Notes: generated by a model from the letters alone, not told the origin. Counted from the first letter of the stretch, positions 52,073 through 61,824 are shown. The stretch: 64,000 nucleotides of DNA from Lachnospiraceae bacterium (GCA_014804695.1 JAAUZJ010000047.1:19874-83873); one strand, 5' to 3'. Numbers and translations: made by a program.

Positions 52073-54733
52073 TCAGCCTTCCCCATCGCGTATCGCAGCT
52101 TGCGCCGAAGCGAGTTTGGCAATTGGTACTCTAAATGGTGAGCAGGATACATAGTCTAGTCCGACTTTATGACAGAATTCTATGCTGCTTGGATCTCCGC
52201 CATGTTCACCGCATATACCCATCTTTATATCCGTTTTAGATTTGCGACCTTTTTCTACTGCCATTTCTACCAACTGGCCTACTCCGCTTTGGTCAAGCCT
52301 TGCAAACGGATCTGATTCATATATTTTATTACGATAATAATCTCCTAAGAATTTACCGGCATCATCCCTTGAAAAACCGAATGTCATCTGTGTCAGATCA
52401 TTCGTGCCGAAAGAGAAGAAATCAGCTTCTTTAGCAATCTCATCAGCAGTCAGCGCCGCTCTCGGGATTTCAATCATAGTGCCGATATGGTATTTTATAT
52501 CAGAGGCTTTTTCTTTCTTGACCTGTTCGGCAGCCTCAATCACCACATCTTTTACAAACTTAAGTTCTTTTCTCTCACCGATAAGAGGAATCATGATTTC
52601 GGGAATAATATCATAACCCTTTTCACTATTTACTTCAATCGCAGCTTCTATAACGGCCCTGGTCTGCATTCTGGCAATTTCGGGATAGGAAACAGCCAGA
52701 CGGCATCCTCTATGCCCCATCATCGGGTTAAACTCATGAAGTGAATCACAGGTTTCCTGAACCTCTTCCGGAGTCATACCCATTTCCGCTGCCAGTGCAT
52801 CTATATCATTCTGTTCCGTAGGAACGAATTCATGAAGCGGCGGATCTAAGAAGCGGATTGTAACCGGTCTGCCTTCCATTACTTCATATATAGCTTTAAA
52901 ATCGCCTTTCTGATAAGGAATCAGCTCATTAAGCGCCTTTTCTCTCTGTTTGGGGGTTTTTGCCAGAATCATCTGACGTATTTTGGATATTCTATCAGGC
53001 TCGAAGAACATATGTTCAGTTCGACATAAACCAATACCCTCCGCACCGTACTTGATCGCATTTGCTGCATCTTCAGGAGTATCTGCATTGGTTCTTACTT
53101 TTAATTTACGATACTGGTCCGCCCAAGCCATGATCCTAGCGAAATTCCCTGTTACATCGGCTTCCTGTGTCTCAATATCACCCAGATATATATTACCGGT
53201 AGAGCCATCTAAGGAAATGTAGTCGCCTTCCTTTATGGTATGACCTCCAAGCTGAAACTGCTTTTCTTCTTCATTGATAACAATCTCTCCACAGCCGGAA
53301 ACGCATGCAGTTCCCATGCCTCTTGCTACAACCGCCGCATGACTTGTCATACCGCCGCGTACCGTCAGAATTCCTTCTGCGGCATGCATTCCCTCGATAT
53401 CTTCGGGAGAAGTCTCCAAACGTACCAATATTACCCTGCTTTCGGTCTTTTCATGGACTTCCTTAGCTTTTTCAGCAGTAAAGTAAACCTTACCTGCCGC
53501 TGCTCCTGGAGATGCAGGCAGGGCATGTCCGATAAGTTCACCGTTTTTCAAGGCATCTGCATTGAATGTAGGATGCAAAAGCTGATCCAGCGATTTTGCC
53601 TCAATACGCAGAAGTGCTTCTTCCGGTGTGATCTTACCCTCATCTACCAAATCACAGGCAATCTTAAGCGCCGCCTGTGCTGTCCGTTTTCCGTTACGTG
53701 TCTGAAGGAAATACAGTTTAGTGTCCTCAATGGTAAATTCCATATCCTGCATATCACGATAATGCTCCTCAAGCTTACCTGCAATATCCATAAACTGTCT
53801 GTAGCAGTCGGGCATATCTTTTTCCAGTCTTGTAATAGGCTGGGGTGTACGCACACCTGCTACAACATCCTCACCCTGTGCATTGATAAGGTACTCTCCG
53901 TAGATTCCTTTTTCTCCTGTAGATGGGTTTCTTGTAAATGCAACTCCCGTTCCGGAAGTATTGCCCATATTACCAAATACCATCGCCTGTACATTGACCG
54001 CCGTTCCCCAGTCTCCGGGGATATCGTTCATACGTCTGTAAACAATCGCTCTTTCGTTATCCCACGAACGGAATACCGCTTTCACAGCTTCCATTAACTG
54101 TACCTTAGGCTCCTGCGGGAAATCTTTTCCCATAGCTTTTTTATATATATCCTTAAAAATCCCGATAATCTCTTTTAAATCCGCGGCATCGAGATCGGTA
54201 TCATATACTGCCTCGTTCTCTTCCCTGCCAAGCAATGTCCTCTTTTTATCTTTTATCTCATCTAAGACTCTCTCAAAATAGGATTTCGGAACTTCCATTA
54301 CAACATCCGAGAACATCTGGATGAACCTTCTGTATGAATCATATGCAAATCTCTGATTTCCGGTCTTTTTGGCAAAACCTTCTACTACAATATCATTTAA
54401 GCCAAGATTGAGGATTGTGTCCATCATGCCGGGCATGGACGCCCTTGCGCCCGACCTTACAGAAACCAACAGAGGGTTATCCGTATCCCCAAATTTCTTG
54501 CCCTGCCGTTCTTCCAAAATAGAAAGTGCATCAAAAATCTGTTTCTGAATCTCCTCCGGTATGGTCTTTCCAGTGTTATAGTATTCTGTGCATGCCTGCG
54601 TTGTAACGGTAAATCCCTGAGGTATCGGCAAACTCAGATTAGTCATCTCCGCCAGATTAGCTCCTTTACCGCCAAGCAGATTCCTCATATCTGCATTTCC
54701 TTCTTCAAATAAATACACCCATTTGTGTGACAT
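52073..54733 (-). CDS. ppdK: Pyruvate, phosphate dikinase
   Basis: Interconverts pyruvate + ATP + Pi with PEP + AMP + PPi; in anaerobic clostridia it often runs in the glycolytic direction. 886 residues, full length. The N-terminal ATP-grasp begins LLGGKGANLAEM and has SVRSGARASMPGMMDT. The phosphohistidine swivel motif is GGMTSHAAVVARGMG. The C-terminal PEP/pyruvate barrel ends in GICGEHGGDP and the active-site cysteine region YVSCSPFRVPIAKLA. AAGGAG lies 10 nt before the ATG. It is downstream of ligA on the same strand with no clear terminator between. Confidence 0.98.
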   Translation of the reverse strand: MSHKWVYLFEEGNADMRNLLGGKGANLAEMTNLSLPIPQGFTVTTQACTEYYNTGKTIPEEIQKQIFDALSILEERQGKKFGDTDNPLLVSVRSGARASMPGMMDTILNLGLNDIVVEGFAKKTGNQRFAYDSYRRFIQMFSDVVMEVPKSYFERVLDEIKDKKRTLLGREENEAVYDTDLDAADLKEIIGIFKDIYKKAMGKDFPQEPKVQLMEAVKAVFRSWDNERAIVYRRMNDIPGDWGTAVNVQAMVFGNMGNTSGTGVAFTRNPSTGEKGIYGEYLINAQGEDVVAGVRTPQPITRLEKDMPDCYRQFMDIAGKLEEHYRDMQDMEFTIEDTKLYFLQTRNGKRTAQAALKIACDLVDEGKITPEEALLRIEAKSLDQLLHPTFNADALKNGELIGHALPASPGAAAGKVYFTAEKAKEVHEKTESRVILVRLETSPEDIEGMHAAEGILTVRGGMTSHAAVVARGMGTACVSGCGEIVINEEEKQFQLGGHTIKEGDYISLDGSTGNIYLGDIETQEADVTGNFARIMAWADQYRKLKVRTNADTPEDAANAIKYGAEGIGLCRTEHMFFEPDRISKIRQMILAKTPKQREKALNELIPYQKGDFKAIYEVMEGRPVTIRFLDPPLHEFVPTEQNDIDALAAEMGMTPEEVQETCDSLHEFNPMMGHRGCRLAVSYPEIARMQTRAVIEAAIEVNSEKGYDIIPEIMIPLIGERKELKFVKDVVIEAAEQVKKEKASDIKYHIGTMIEIPRAALTADEIAKEADFFSFGTNDLTQMTFGFSRDDAGKFLGDYYRNKIYESDPFARLDQSGVGQLVEMAVEKGRKSKTDIKMGICGEHGGDPSSIEFCHKVGLDYVSCSPFRVPIAKLASAQAAIRDGEG

Positions 54734-54813
54734 TTGTTATACTCCTTAAATGGCTTTTTATAACTATTATGGGTATAACGTCGTCACACTATCCAGTATA
54801 TTTTAAAAAAAAA

Positions 54814-56778
54814 TCACACTTCCAAATACTCCCTCTCAAACTCATCCTCCGATATTATACGAATTCCCAATTCTTTAGCTTTTTTATTTTTGGAAGAATT
54901 AGAGGTTGTATCATTATTTATCAGACAGGTAGTCTTCCCGGTAACGCTCCCCGTCACCTTTCCGCCCTTACTTTCAATAATTTCTTTAAGTTCATTCCGG
55001 TTCGTATAGTTATTAAGGCTTCCTGTTATTACAAAACTTAAGCCAGATAGCGTCTGTTCCGATTCATCTACGTTTTCAGTAACAACTGTTATTTCTTTTA
55101 AAAGCATCTCAAGCCATGCGTTATTTTTTTCATTACGGAAATACTCATAAAACGCGCCCGCAAGAACTTCCCCAATTCCTTCTATCTCGCTGAGTTCCTC
55201 AATCTGTGCAGCCTTCATTTCTTCAAGATCATAATGATAATACCTGCATATCATCTTGGCATTGGCCAGACCTATTCCGGTAATCCCAAGCGAATATATC
55301 ACTCTTGGCAGTGTTGTCTCTCTTGCAGCGTCTATACTTTTTAACAAATTATTATACGATTTTTCGCCAAAACCTTCCATCTGCGTAATTTCATCCCTAT
55401 AACGCTCTAACTTAAATATATCCGCATACTCATGAATAAAGCCTTTGGCAATGAATTTTTCAAGCGTGGCCTCCGAAAGTCCGTCGATATTCATAGCCTC
55501 CCTGCTTACAAATAAGGTAAATGACTTAAGCTTCTTGGCATCGCATGAAGGATTAGTACAGTAAAGAAGCTGTACGTCATTATCCTGTCTAAGCTCAGTC
55601 GCTCCCCCGCAGACAGGACAGACCTCAGGCAATTCAATATTGTCGCTCTGAGTAAGATTCTCTGCAATCTGCGGAATTATCATATTTGCCTTATACACCG
55701 TAATCTTATCACCGATTCCAAGTTTTAATTTACGCATAATGCTAATATTATGCACCGACGCCCGGCTTACCGTAGTTCCCTCTAACTCAACCGGCTCAAA
55801 AACCGCAATCGGATTGATAAGTCCCGTCCGGCTTGGGCTCCACTCTATCTCTTTAAGTATGGTTTCCCTAAGTTCATCCGCCCATTTAAAAGCGATTGAA
55901 TCACGCGGAAATTTCGCAGTCGCTCCAAGAGAATTTCCGTACGCAATGTCCTCATACACAAGCACAAGTCCATCCGAAGGAATATCATAGTCTTCAACCT
56001 TGCCCTCAAAATACTCTATCTCTTCTAAAATATTGTCAGGCGTAACCTTTTTATATTCCACCACATCAAAGCCCTGCTCTTTTAAAAACTCAAACTGCTT
56101 CTCCCTAGAATTGCCAAAATCCACACCTTCGGCCTTAACCAGACTGAAGGCATAGAACATAACATTCCTATTAGCAGTCACTTCGTTATTCAACTGACGC
56201 ACCGAACCGCTGCATAGATTTCTCGGATTTTTATATTTGGCGTCCACATCTTCAATCTTACTGTTTATCTCTTCGAAGTCGGCATAGCTTATAACTGCCT
56301 CCCCCCTCAGAATCAATTCACCCTGAAAAGGAATAGATAACGGAAGGTTTTTAAATACCCTTGCATTGTTTGTAATAACCTCTCCAACCTCTCCGTTCCC
56401 TCTTGTGACAGCTTTTGCAAGATTTCCTGCAAAAAATGTCAAAACAATGGTAAGACCATCCAGTTTCCATGACAGTAAACTTGCATGACCATTCATCCAG
56501 TCACGCAGTTCCTCCCTGCTTTTCGTCTTTCCAAGCGAAAGCATCGGCTTCTCGTGCCTTTCTTTCGGAAGCTCGTCAACCGCCTCATATCCTACATTTA
56601 TGCTGGGGCTGTTAGTTAAAATAACGCCAGTTTCTTTTTCTAATTCTTGGAGTTCATCATACAGCCTGTCATATTCAAAATTGCTCATTATCTCGGTATC
56701 CTGCGCATAATACGCTTTTGAAGCCTTATTAAGTAAGGATACTAATTCTTTCATACGGTTTATTTGTCTATTTCGCAT
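54814..56778 (-). CDS. ligA: NAD-dependent DNA ligase LigA
   Basis: Seals nicks during replication and repair using NAD+. About 654 residues. The adenylation lysine lies in KLDG (SWKLDGLTIVL). An OB-fold, a four-cysteine zinc finger (CPVCGG ... CTNPSCDAKK), helix-hairpin-helix repeats and a C-terminal BRCT domain (LSGLSFVITGSLNN) follow. I chose the start at 56778 (MRNRQINRMKELV), 14 nt after AAAGG; the ATG at 56817 has no ribosome site. Palindrome copy 4 lies 67 nt upstream. Confidence 0.95.
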   Translation of the reverse strand: MRNRQINRMKELVSLLNKASKAYYAQDTEIMSNFEYDRLYDELQELEKETGVILTNSPSINVGYEAVDELPKERHEKPMLSLGKTKSREELRDWMNGHASLLSWKLDGLTIVLTFFAGNLAKAVTRGNGEVGEVITNNARVFKNLPLSIPFQGELILRGEAVISYADFEEINSKIEDVDAKYKNPRNLCSGSVRQLNNEVTANRNVMFYAFSLVKAEGVDFGNSREKQFEFLKEQGFDVVEYKKVTPDNILEEIEYFEGKVEDYDIPSDGLVLVYEDIAYGNSLGATAKFPRDSIAFKWADELRETILKEIEWSPSRTGLINPIAVFEPVELEGTTVSRASVHNISIMRKLKLGIGDKITVYKANMIIPQIAENLTQSDNIELPEVCPVCGGATELRQDNDVQLLYCTNPSCDAKKLKSFTLFVSREAMNIDGLSEATLEKFIAKGFIHEYADIFKLERYRDEITQMEGFGEKSYNNLLKSIDAARETTLPRVIYSLGITGIGLANAKMICRYYHYDLEEMKAAQIEELSEIEGIGEVLAGAFYEYFRNEKNNAWLEMLLKEITVVTENVDESEQTLSGLSFVITGSLNNYTNRNELKEIIESKGGKVTGSVTGKTTCLINNDTTSNSSKNKKAKELGIRIISEDEFEREYLEV

Positions 56779-56845
56779 ATTTACTAATATTTCCTTTCGA
56801 TATATTACAAAAATCAATAATTGTAAAGTTCCTTTCCGATAACCA

Positions 56846-56928
56846 GAACTTAGGTAATATAAATAAAAAGGCGGGGTGAGTTCGCTCCCGCGGTCGAACC
56901 CCGTTTTTTATTTATATTACCTAAGTTC
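56846..56928. repeat. Long palindrome, family 1 copy 4
   Basis: Arms of 24-25 nt (56846-56870 and 56904-56928), perfectly complementary over 24. The minus-strand core GGGGTTCGACCGCGG then GAGCGAACTCACCCC is the same as copy 3, and the ends are GAACTTAG/CTAAGTTC. It is 34 nt after the pseudouridine synthase stop. On the minus strand the core is followed by GCCTTTTTATTT. Confidence 0.9.
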
Positions 56929-56961
56929 GTGCCTATGAAAACAACTTAACAAGTACAAATA

Positions 56962-57681
56962 TTACAAAGAACACAATTCATATAACACCCGTAATTCATC
57001 ACCGCTCAATTCCCTGTACTCCCCGGCCTTCAGATTCCCCAACCGAACATTCATAACGCGTGTTCTTTTTAATCCTTTAACCTCATAACCAGCCGCCTGA
57101 CACATCCTGCGTATCTGTCTGTTCAACCCCTGTGTCAGGATCATCCGCATTGTATACGGCCCTGTCTGTATTATATCGCATTCCCTTGTTGTTTTATCCA
57201 GATCCTTCAGATAAACGCCTTTGCTCATATACTCAATCGCTTCTTTAGTAAGCGGTTTATTCACCTTTACAACATATTCCTTCTCGTGCCGGTTAGCTCC
57301 CCTCATCATGGCATCAATTAAATAACCATCGTTAGTCATAATTAATAGCCCCTCTGATTCCTTATCAAGCCTTCCGGCATAAGTGAGACGTCCGGGATAT
57401 TTAAGGCTGTCCTTAACCGTTATTTTGGCATATTTATCCCGTTCGGTACAGACTATGCCTAAGGGCTTATAATAGGCCAGAACGACCTTTTCAACAGCCC
57501 CCTTTATTGGTTTTCCATTGATTCTTATATCATCCTCATCCGTCACCTTCATACCGGACACCGCCGGCTGCCCATTAATCATAACAGCTGCTATTTCTAT
57601 CAATTTATCGGCATCCCTACGGGAACAGTATCCGCATTGTGCAATATATTTATTTATCCTGACTCCCTGCTTTTCCTCCAC
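56962..57681 (-). CDS. rRNA pseudouridine synthase (RluB/RluF family)
   Basis: Converts specific uridines of rRNA to pseudouridine. 239 residues: an N-terminal S4 RNA-binding domain (VRINKYIAQCGYCSRRDADKLI), then the catalytic domain with Asp in GRLDKESEGLLIMTNDG and the later EKEYVV and GLNRQIRRMC motifs. The latter points to RluF/RluB-type large-subunit enzymes; the exact target is not certain. It starts with GTG at 57681, two bases after the SGNH gene's stop; AGGAAG lies within that gene's end, so the two are coupled. Confidence 0.9.
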   Translation of the reverse strand: MEEKQGVRINKYIAQCGYCSRRDADKLIEIAAVMINGQPAVSGMKVTDEDDIRINGKPIKGAVEKVVLAYYKPLGIVCTERDKYAKITVKDSLKYPGRLTYAGRLDKESEGLLIMTNDGYLIDAMMRGANRHEKEYVVKVNKPLTKEAIEYMSKGVYLKDLDKTTRECDIIQTGPYTMRMILTQGLNRQIRRMCQAAGYEVKGLKRTRVMNVRLGNLKAGEYRELSGDELRVLYELCSL

Positions 57682-57683
57682 TA

Positions 57684-58778
57684 TCAGTCTTCCTCTCTAA
57701 CTACAGCATGTTCCATCAGAAAATCCCGCCAAGTCATATACCCCTGGGCATGCAAATGCACTCCATCAAAAGTTAAATCATCATTTAAATAACCTTCGCT
57801 ATCTGTGAAAAGCGGGTTAACATCAAGGAAAAAAATCCCTTTTCCGTCAGCAAGAGTCGCAATTGCAGCATTTTTATCATTTATGTTAATATTATTAAAT
57901 TCTGATTTAATATTATTCTTTTCACGGCTTACATGCAGATTGGCCTGTATATATATTATCGCATCCGGCTGCCACTCCCTAAGCTGCAAAAGTACCGCTG
58001 CGTACTGTTCAAGGAAGTATGCCGTATCCCTGTAGCCCAATTCATTCATTCCAAGCATTATATATATTTTACCGTACATTTTCTGCTGCAATACCTGATT
58101 AAGGTCATCCTTTTCTCCAGTTGCCTGACATACTACCCCTTTTTCATCAAGAAGTTTATATATTGTCATTCCGTTCTCGCAGTAGAAATCAGCATTGAGC
58201 CCCGAATAATCAGAAATACCAAGTGTTCTTGAATCCCCGAAGAAAATTGCGTCATCAAAATAATCCTCTCCAACCTGTGAATAAGGGTACTCTGTCGTTA
58301 ATGCAACTTTTCCTGCATCAGAATAATATATTGAATCGATTTCCACAGGCTCATATGTTGTAAAAAGGGTTTGTCCTACTATCGCATCAACTGCAGGCTC
58401 ACTAATTTCTTCCTCTTTAGCTTCCTCAGCCTTCGCAATGTAGTCCTTTGTGCTTTCATAAATAACGCCCGATATTCCTGCAAATATCCAGCCGGATCGG
58501 TCATCACTCTCTTTTAACAGTGCCAAGGCTTCCCGCGCTTGATTATCAGTCTGTACTACACTATTAGTCCCATCATCTATTTTCATTTCCATTATCACCG
58601 CAAAAAACGGCTGTGTCCAAAATGTATCAGGCTCAAATCCGCTATAGCCACGGTATATCATCAGCAAGGCGCCCCCCACCGTCATAAACAGCCATGTAAC
58701 TATCAGGACAACCAAATATGGACAATTACGTAAAGTTTTTTTCCAACGTTTTAAATCCAAACGTTTCATTTGTCTCAT
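57684..58778 (-). CDS. Membrane-anchored SGNH hydrolase-like protein
   Basis: 364 residues with one N-terminal TM (about 20-42) and an extracytosolic domain. SGNH blocks are visible: FFGDSRTLG (catalytic Ser, about residue 183), GMNELG, and the C-terminal D-x-x-H as DGVHL. Proteins like this work with MBOAT partners to O-acetylate surface polymers, and the MBOAT gene is directly upstream (16 nt). The ATG at 58778 lies 13 nt after AGGAG, which overlaps the MBOAT stop codon. The likely acceptor is a cell-wall or exopolysaccharide; not determined. Confidence 0.85.
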   Translation of the reverse strand: MRQMKRLDLKRWKKTLRNCPYLVVLIVTWLFMTVGGALLMIYRGYSGFEPDTFWTQPFFAVIMEMKIDDGTNSVVQTDNQAREALALLKESDDRSGWIFAGISGVIYESTKDYIAKAEEAKEEEISEPAVDAIVGQTLFTTYEPVEIDSIYYSDAGKVALTTEYPYSQVGEDYFDDAIFFGDSRTLGISDYSGLNADFYCENGMTIYKLLDEKGVVCQATGEKDDLNQVLQQKMYGKIYIMLGMNELGYRDTAYFLEQYAAVLLQLREWQPDAIIYIQANLHVSREKNNIKSEFNNININDKNAAIATLADGKGIFFLDVNPLFTDSEGYLNDDLTFDGVHLHAQGYMTWRDFLMEHAVVREED

Positions 58779-58794
58779 TAAAAATCGTCAACTC

Positions 58795-60186
58795 CTAAAA
58801 TCTAAAATATAAAAACGGATTATTGCTTCCTATCATAATTTCATATACCGAAAACCAAAATACTGCCGCAACAATAAGTATCGCAAACCACTTATTCTTA
58901 TAACCGCGGTACAGTCTCATAGGATAAGGGGTTGCAAATAGTATACAGAAAATAAATAACACCCCATATTCTTTAATATAACGCATAAGCTGCACATTTC
59001 CAACCATGACGTTTCCTGCATGAATCCCAAACATATTCTGTAAATACCTGACAAGCTGCCCTATATCGGTGATTGCAAATATCACCCATGTAATAGGTAT
59101 AAGCGCTATCACATATATATGTCCAAGTATCTTCCTTTGCTCTAACCATTTTCCGATTCCGCTCTTCTCTATAGAGATGATCACAAAGAAAGACAATCCC
59201 CACAGTAAAAAGTTCCATCCTGCGCCATGCCATAACCCTGTAAATGCCCACACGATCAATAAATTGAAGCTCGTTCTCACAAACCCCTTACGGTTTCCGC
59301 CCATAGGGATATACAAGTACTCCTTAAACCATCTGCCAAGCGTGATGTGCCATCTTCGCCAAAACTCCGATACGGATTTAGACGCATATGGATTGTTAAA
59401 ATTTTTAGGAAGCCTAAAGCCCAACATCTCGCCAAGCCCCTTAGCCATAAGAGAATATCCCCAGAAATCAAAATATATCTGGAAAGAATAGGCAAACGCC
59501 CCAAGCCATGCAACAGGGACCGATAAATTTCCCGCACCAGCTGTCATGATCGTATTCCAAAGCGTTCCTATCTGATTGGCCAATAACACCTTAAACCCAA
59601 GACCGAGACTGAAAAGTTTCAGCCCGTTTTCCAATCCCCCGGCCGAAATCCTTCTTTTTTTAAGCCTCTCCGAAACCTCATCAAACTTAACGATCGGACC
59701 TGCGATAAGCTGTGGAAACATACTCACATAGACCGCAAATTCTATCAGTGACGGCATCTTCTTTATCTTACCCCTGTAGCAGTCCATTAGATAAGACACC
59801 GTCTGAAAAGTATAAAAACTTATACCCAAGGGCAGCGCCAAATCCAAAATCGGTATCGCTTCATAAGATATAAGCCTGTTAATATTTTCAACTACAAAAT
59901 CCTGGTATTTGAAAATAAACAGCAGTCCGAAATCAACTATCAAGGCAAATACCAGAAACGGCATTTTATATTCTGTTAATTTATCGTTTAAAATCAGTCG
60001 TCCAAGCCCAAAGTTTATCAATATAGAAAAAACAAGCAGCAGAACATAATAAGGCTCTCCCACTCCGTAAAAAACCAAGCTGCCCGAAAGTAACACAAAA
60101 TTGCGGTATTTTTCGGGAACTAAGAGATATATAAGCATAAACACCGGCAAGAACCTGAATAAAAATTCAATACTGGAAAACAGCAT
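58795..60186 (-). CDS. MBOAT O-acyltransferase (AlgI/DltB-like)
   Basis: 463 residues with about eleven TM helices. MBOAT signatures: FPQLIAGPIVKFDEV, FWRRWHITLGRWFKEYLYIP and the catalytic His in LWHGAGWNF. It moves acyl groups (usually acetyl) across the membrane to an extracytosolic SGNH partner, here the adjacent gene. The start at 60186 has GGGAG 9 nt upstream; the ORF could extend to 60234 without support. It has its own promoter at 60223-60251 and forms an operon with the SGNH and pseudouridine synthase genes. Confidence 0.92.
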   Translation of the reverse strand: MLFSSIEFLFRFLPVFMLIYLLVPEKYRNFVLLSGSLVFYGVGEPYYVLLLVFSILINFGLGRLILNDKLTEYKMPFLVFALIVDFGLLFIFKYQDFVVENINRLISYEAIPILDLALPLGISFYTFQTVSYLMDCYRGKIKKMPSLIEFAVYVSMFPQLIAGPIVKFDEVSERLKKRRISAGGLENGLKLFSLGLGFKVLLANQIGTLWNTIMTAGAGNLSVPVAWLGAFAYSFQIYFDFWGYSLMAKGLGEMLGFRLPKNFNNPYASKSVSEFWRRWHITLGRWFKEYLYIPMGGNRKGFVRTSFNLLIVWAFTGLWHGAGWNFLLWGLSFFVIISIEKSGIGKWLEQRKILGHIYVIALIPITWVIFAITDIGQLVRYLQNMFGIHAGNVMVGNVQLMRYIKEYGVLFIFCILFATPYPMRLYRGYKNKWFAILIVAAVFWFSVYEIMIGSNNPFLYFRF

Positions 60187-60222
60187 ATCTATAGGCTCCC
60201 TTAGCGAAAATAGTCTAAATAT

Positions 60223-60251
60223 AGTATATATCAAGCTTTGTCACATTGCAA
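60223..60251 (-). promoter_or_regulatory. Promoter for the MBOAT-SGNH operon
   Basis: TTGCAA (60246-60251), 17-nt spacer, TATACT (60223-60228) on the minus strand, about 37 nt upstream of the chosen start. Confidence 0.65.
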
Positions 60252-60286
60252 CATACTACTCAAAAGAATAAATCACACACTCTGCC

Positions 60287-61666
60287 TCAGTCAGCATTTT
60301 CCGTAAATAAATCATTCCTTGTAATATTATTGAGCCACTTCCCGCTCCTGTAATGCTTAATAACCCAAGGCCACTTGACAAACTCATCCGTACACAGTAA
60401 AAAGTAAACCCACATAACAGGCAGCTTAATGACAAATGCTGCAATAAACCCCAGAGGCACCGCATAGCACCACATAGCTATTCCGTCGCAGAAAAATCCA
60501 AATTTGCTGTCTCCCCCTGCACGGAACACTCCTGCGATCAACGTTGTATTTACGGCCGCCCCCATAACATAATATGTATTAATTAAAAGCATGTATTTCA
60601 TATAGTGCATCGCCTGAGGCGAAAGATCGGCATATTTTAACGCAAGCGGCATAACCGCAAGAATTATCAAGCTTCCAATAACACCTGTTATTATTGTCAG
60701 TTTCATCAGCTTTTTCGCACCGTCCCTGGATTCTTCCAACTTATTCTCACCTATCATATTACCAAGAAGTATTCCGCCCGCGCTCGCCATTCCAAAACAC
60801 AAAACCGTTCCGAAATTTCTCACCACCACGACAAAGGAATTCGCTGCCACCGCATCAGTTCCCAGATGCCCCATAATAACGGAATACATGGAAAAAGCAA
60901 CACTCCAGATTATATCATTACCAACCGCCGGCAAAGAAAGCCTGAGAAAATCAGAAAACAAAACCTTGTTAGACACAAATATATATCTAAAATCCAGCTT
61001 GATATCCTTACTTCGAAACGACACCATAAAACATGCAACAAGCTCAACCAGCCTCGATAACGAAGTCGCTATAGCAACCCCCGTAGCGCCCAGCTTGGGC
61101 ATCCCAAAAAGACCAAATATAAAAACAGCATTCAATATAATATTTAAAACAAAGGCAAGCATATTCACTGCCGTACAGATCACTACTCTCTCAATACTCC
61201 TCAGTACCGCCAGATAGACCTCTGTAACTCCCCAGCACAAATAGCTGACGCTCATACACCTAAGATAAGACGCCCCGAGCTCAATAAGCTCCGCGTCATT
61301 TGTAAAAATCCGCATCATTTCCCTTGGAACCGCCAGTGCCAATCCCGCAAAAACAAACGCAAAAACGAGCGAAAACCGCATTGCAATTCCCTCAAGCACC
61401 TGAATTGCCTGCATGTCTCCTTTTCCGTAATACTGCGCACAAAGTATGGTAACCCCCGTTCCAAGACCATAAAAAACCATAAAAAGTACGCTCGCATACT
61501 GTGATGCAAGCGAAACCGCCGATATTGACGACTGCCCCACATAGTTAAGCATCACCACATCCGTCGAACTCACCGCCGCACTTAACAGATTCTGCAAAAC
61601 GATGGGCAGTACAAGTTTAAATATATGTCTATAAAATGAATCATTTTTAATGTTTTGTTTTGCCTG
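60287..61666 (-). CDS. MATE family efflux transporter
   Basis: 459 residues with twelve TM helices in two homologous halves. The N-terminal part (LVLPIVLQNLLSAAVSSTDVVMLNYVG) is typical of MATE/NorM cation-coupled multidrug antiporters. The substrate is unknown. I placed the start at ATG 61666 after AGCGAGAA; a TTG-started reading to 61711 is less likely. It lies between the MBOAT promoter and family 3 copy 2. Confidence 0.9.
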   Translation of the reverse strand, partial: QAKQNIKNDSFYRHIFKLVLPIVLQNLLSAAVSSTDVVMLNYVGQSSISAVSLASQYASVLFMVFYGLGTGVTILCAQYYGKGDMQAIQVLEGIAMRFSLVFAFVFAGLALAVPREMMRIFTNDAELIELGASYLRCMSVSYLCWGVTEVYLAVLRSIERVVICTAVNMLAFVLNIILNAVFIFGLFGMPKLGATGVAIATSLSRLVELVACFMVSFRSKDIKLDFRYIFVSNKVLFSDFLRLSLPAVGNDIIWSVAFSMYSVIMGHLGTDAVAANSFVVVVRNFGTVLCFGMASAGGILLGNMIGENKLEESRDGAKKLMKLTIITGVIGSLIILAVMPLALKYADLSPQAMHYMKYMLLINTYYVMGAAVNTTLIAGVFRAGGDSKFGFFCDGIAMWCYAVPLGFIAAFVIKLPVMWVYFLLCTDEFVKWPWVIKHYRSGKWLNNITRNDLFTENAD

Positions 61667-61706
61667 CATTATAATTCTCGCTTTCAGGTTTGTTAAAATT
61701 CTAACA

Positions 61707-61750
61707 AACAACGGACAGCTACACTGCTAACTATCCTTATGTTAATTAAA
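61707..61750 (+). repeat. Short intergenic element, family 3 copy 2
   Basis: AACAACGGACAGC, variable centre, CTATCC, then TTATGTTAATTAAA on the plus strand, matching copies at 27907 and 50193. It lies in the gap upstream of MATE and downstream of the coiled-coil gene. Confidence 0.7.
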
Positions 61751-61824
61751 AGAGCGCAAAGCCTTAATAATAAATAGACTTTACACCCTGTTTTTGTGAA
61801 GTATTTATATAACTATAAAAGCAA

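Noticed and set aside
53240..54097. 285-codon plus-strand frame inside ppdK
   Set aside because: Antisense shadow of a highly conserved gene; no credible start context and no family resemblance.
54734..54813. Terminator between ligA and ppdK
   Set aside because: A T-rich run is present but no stem of useful length precedes it.
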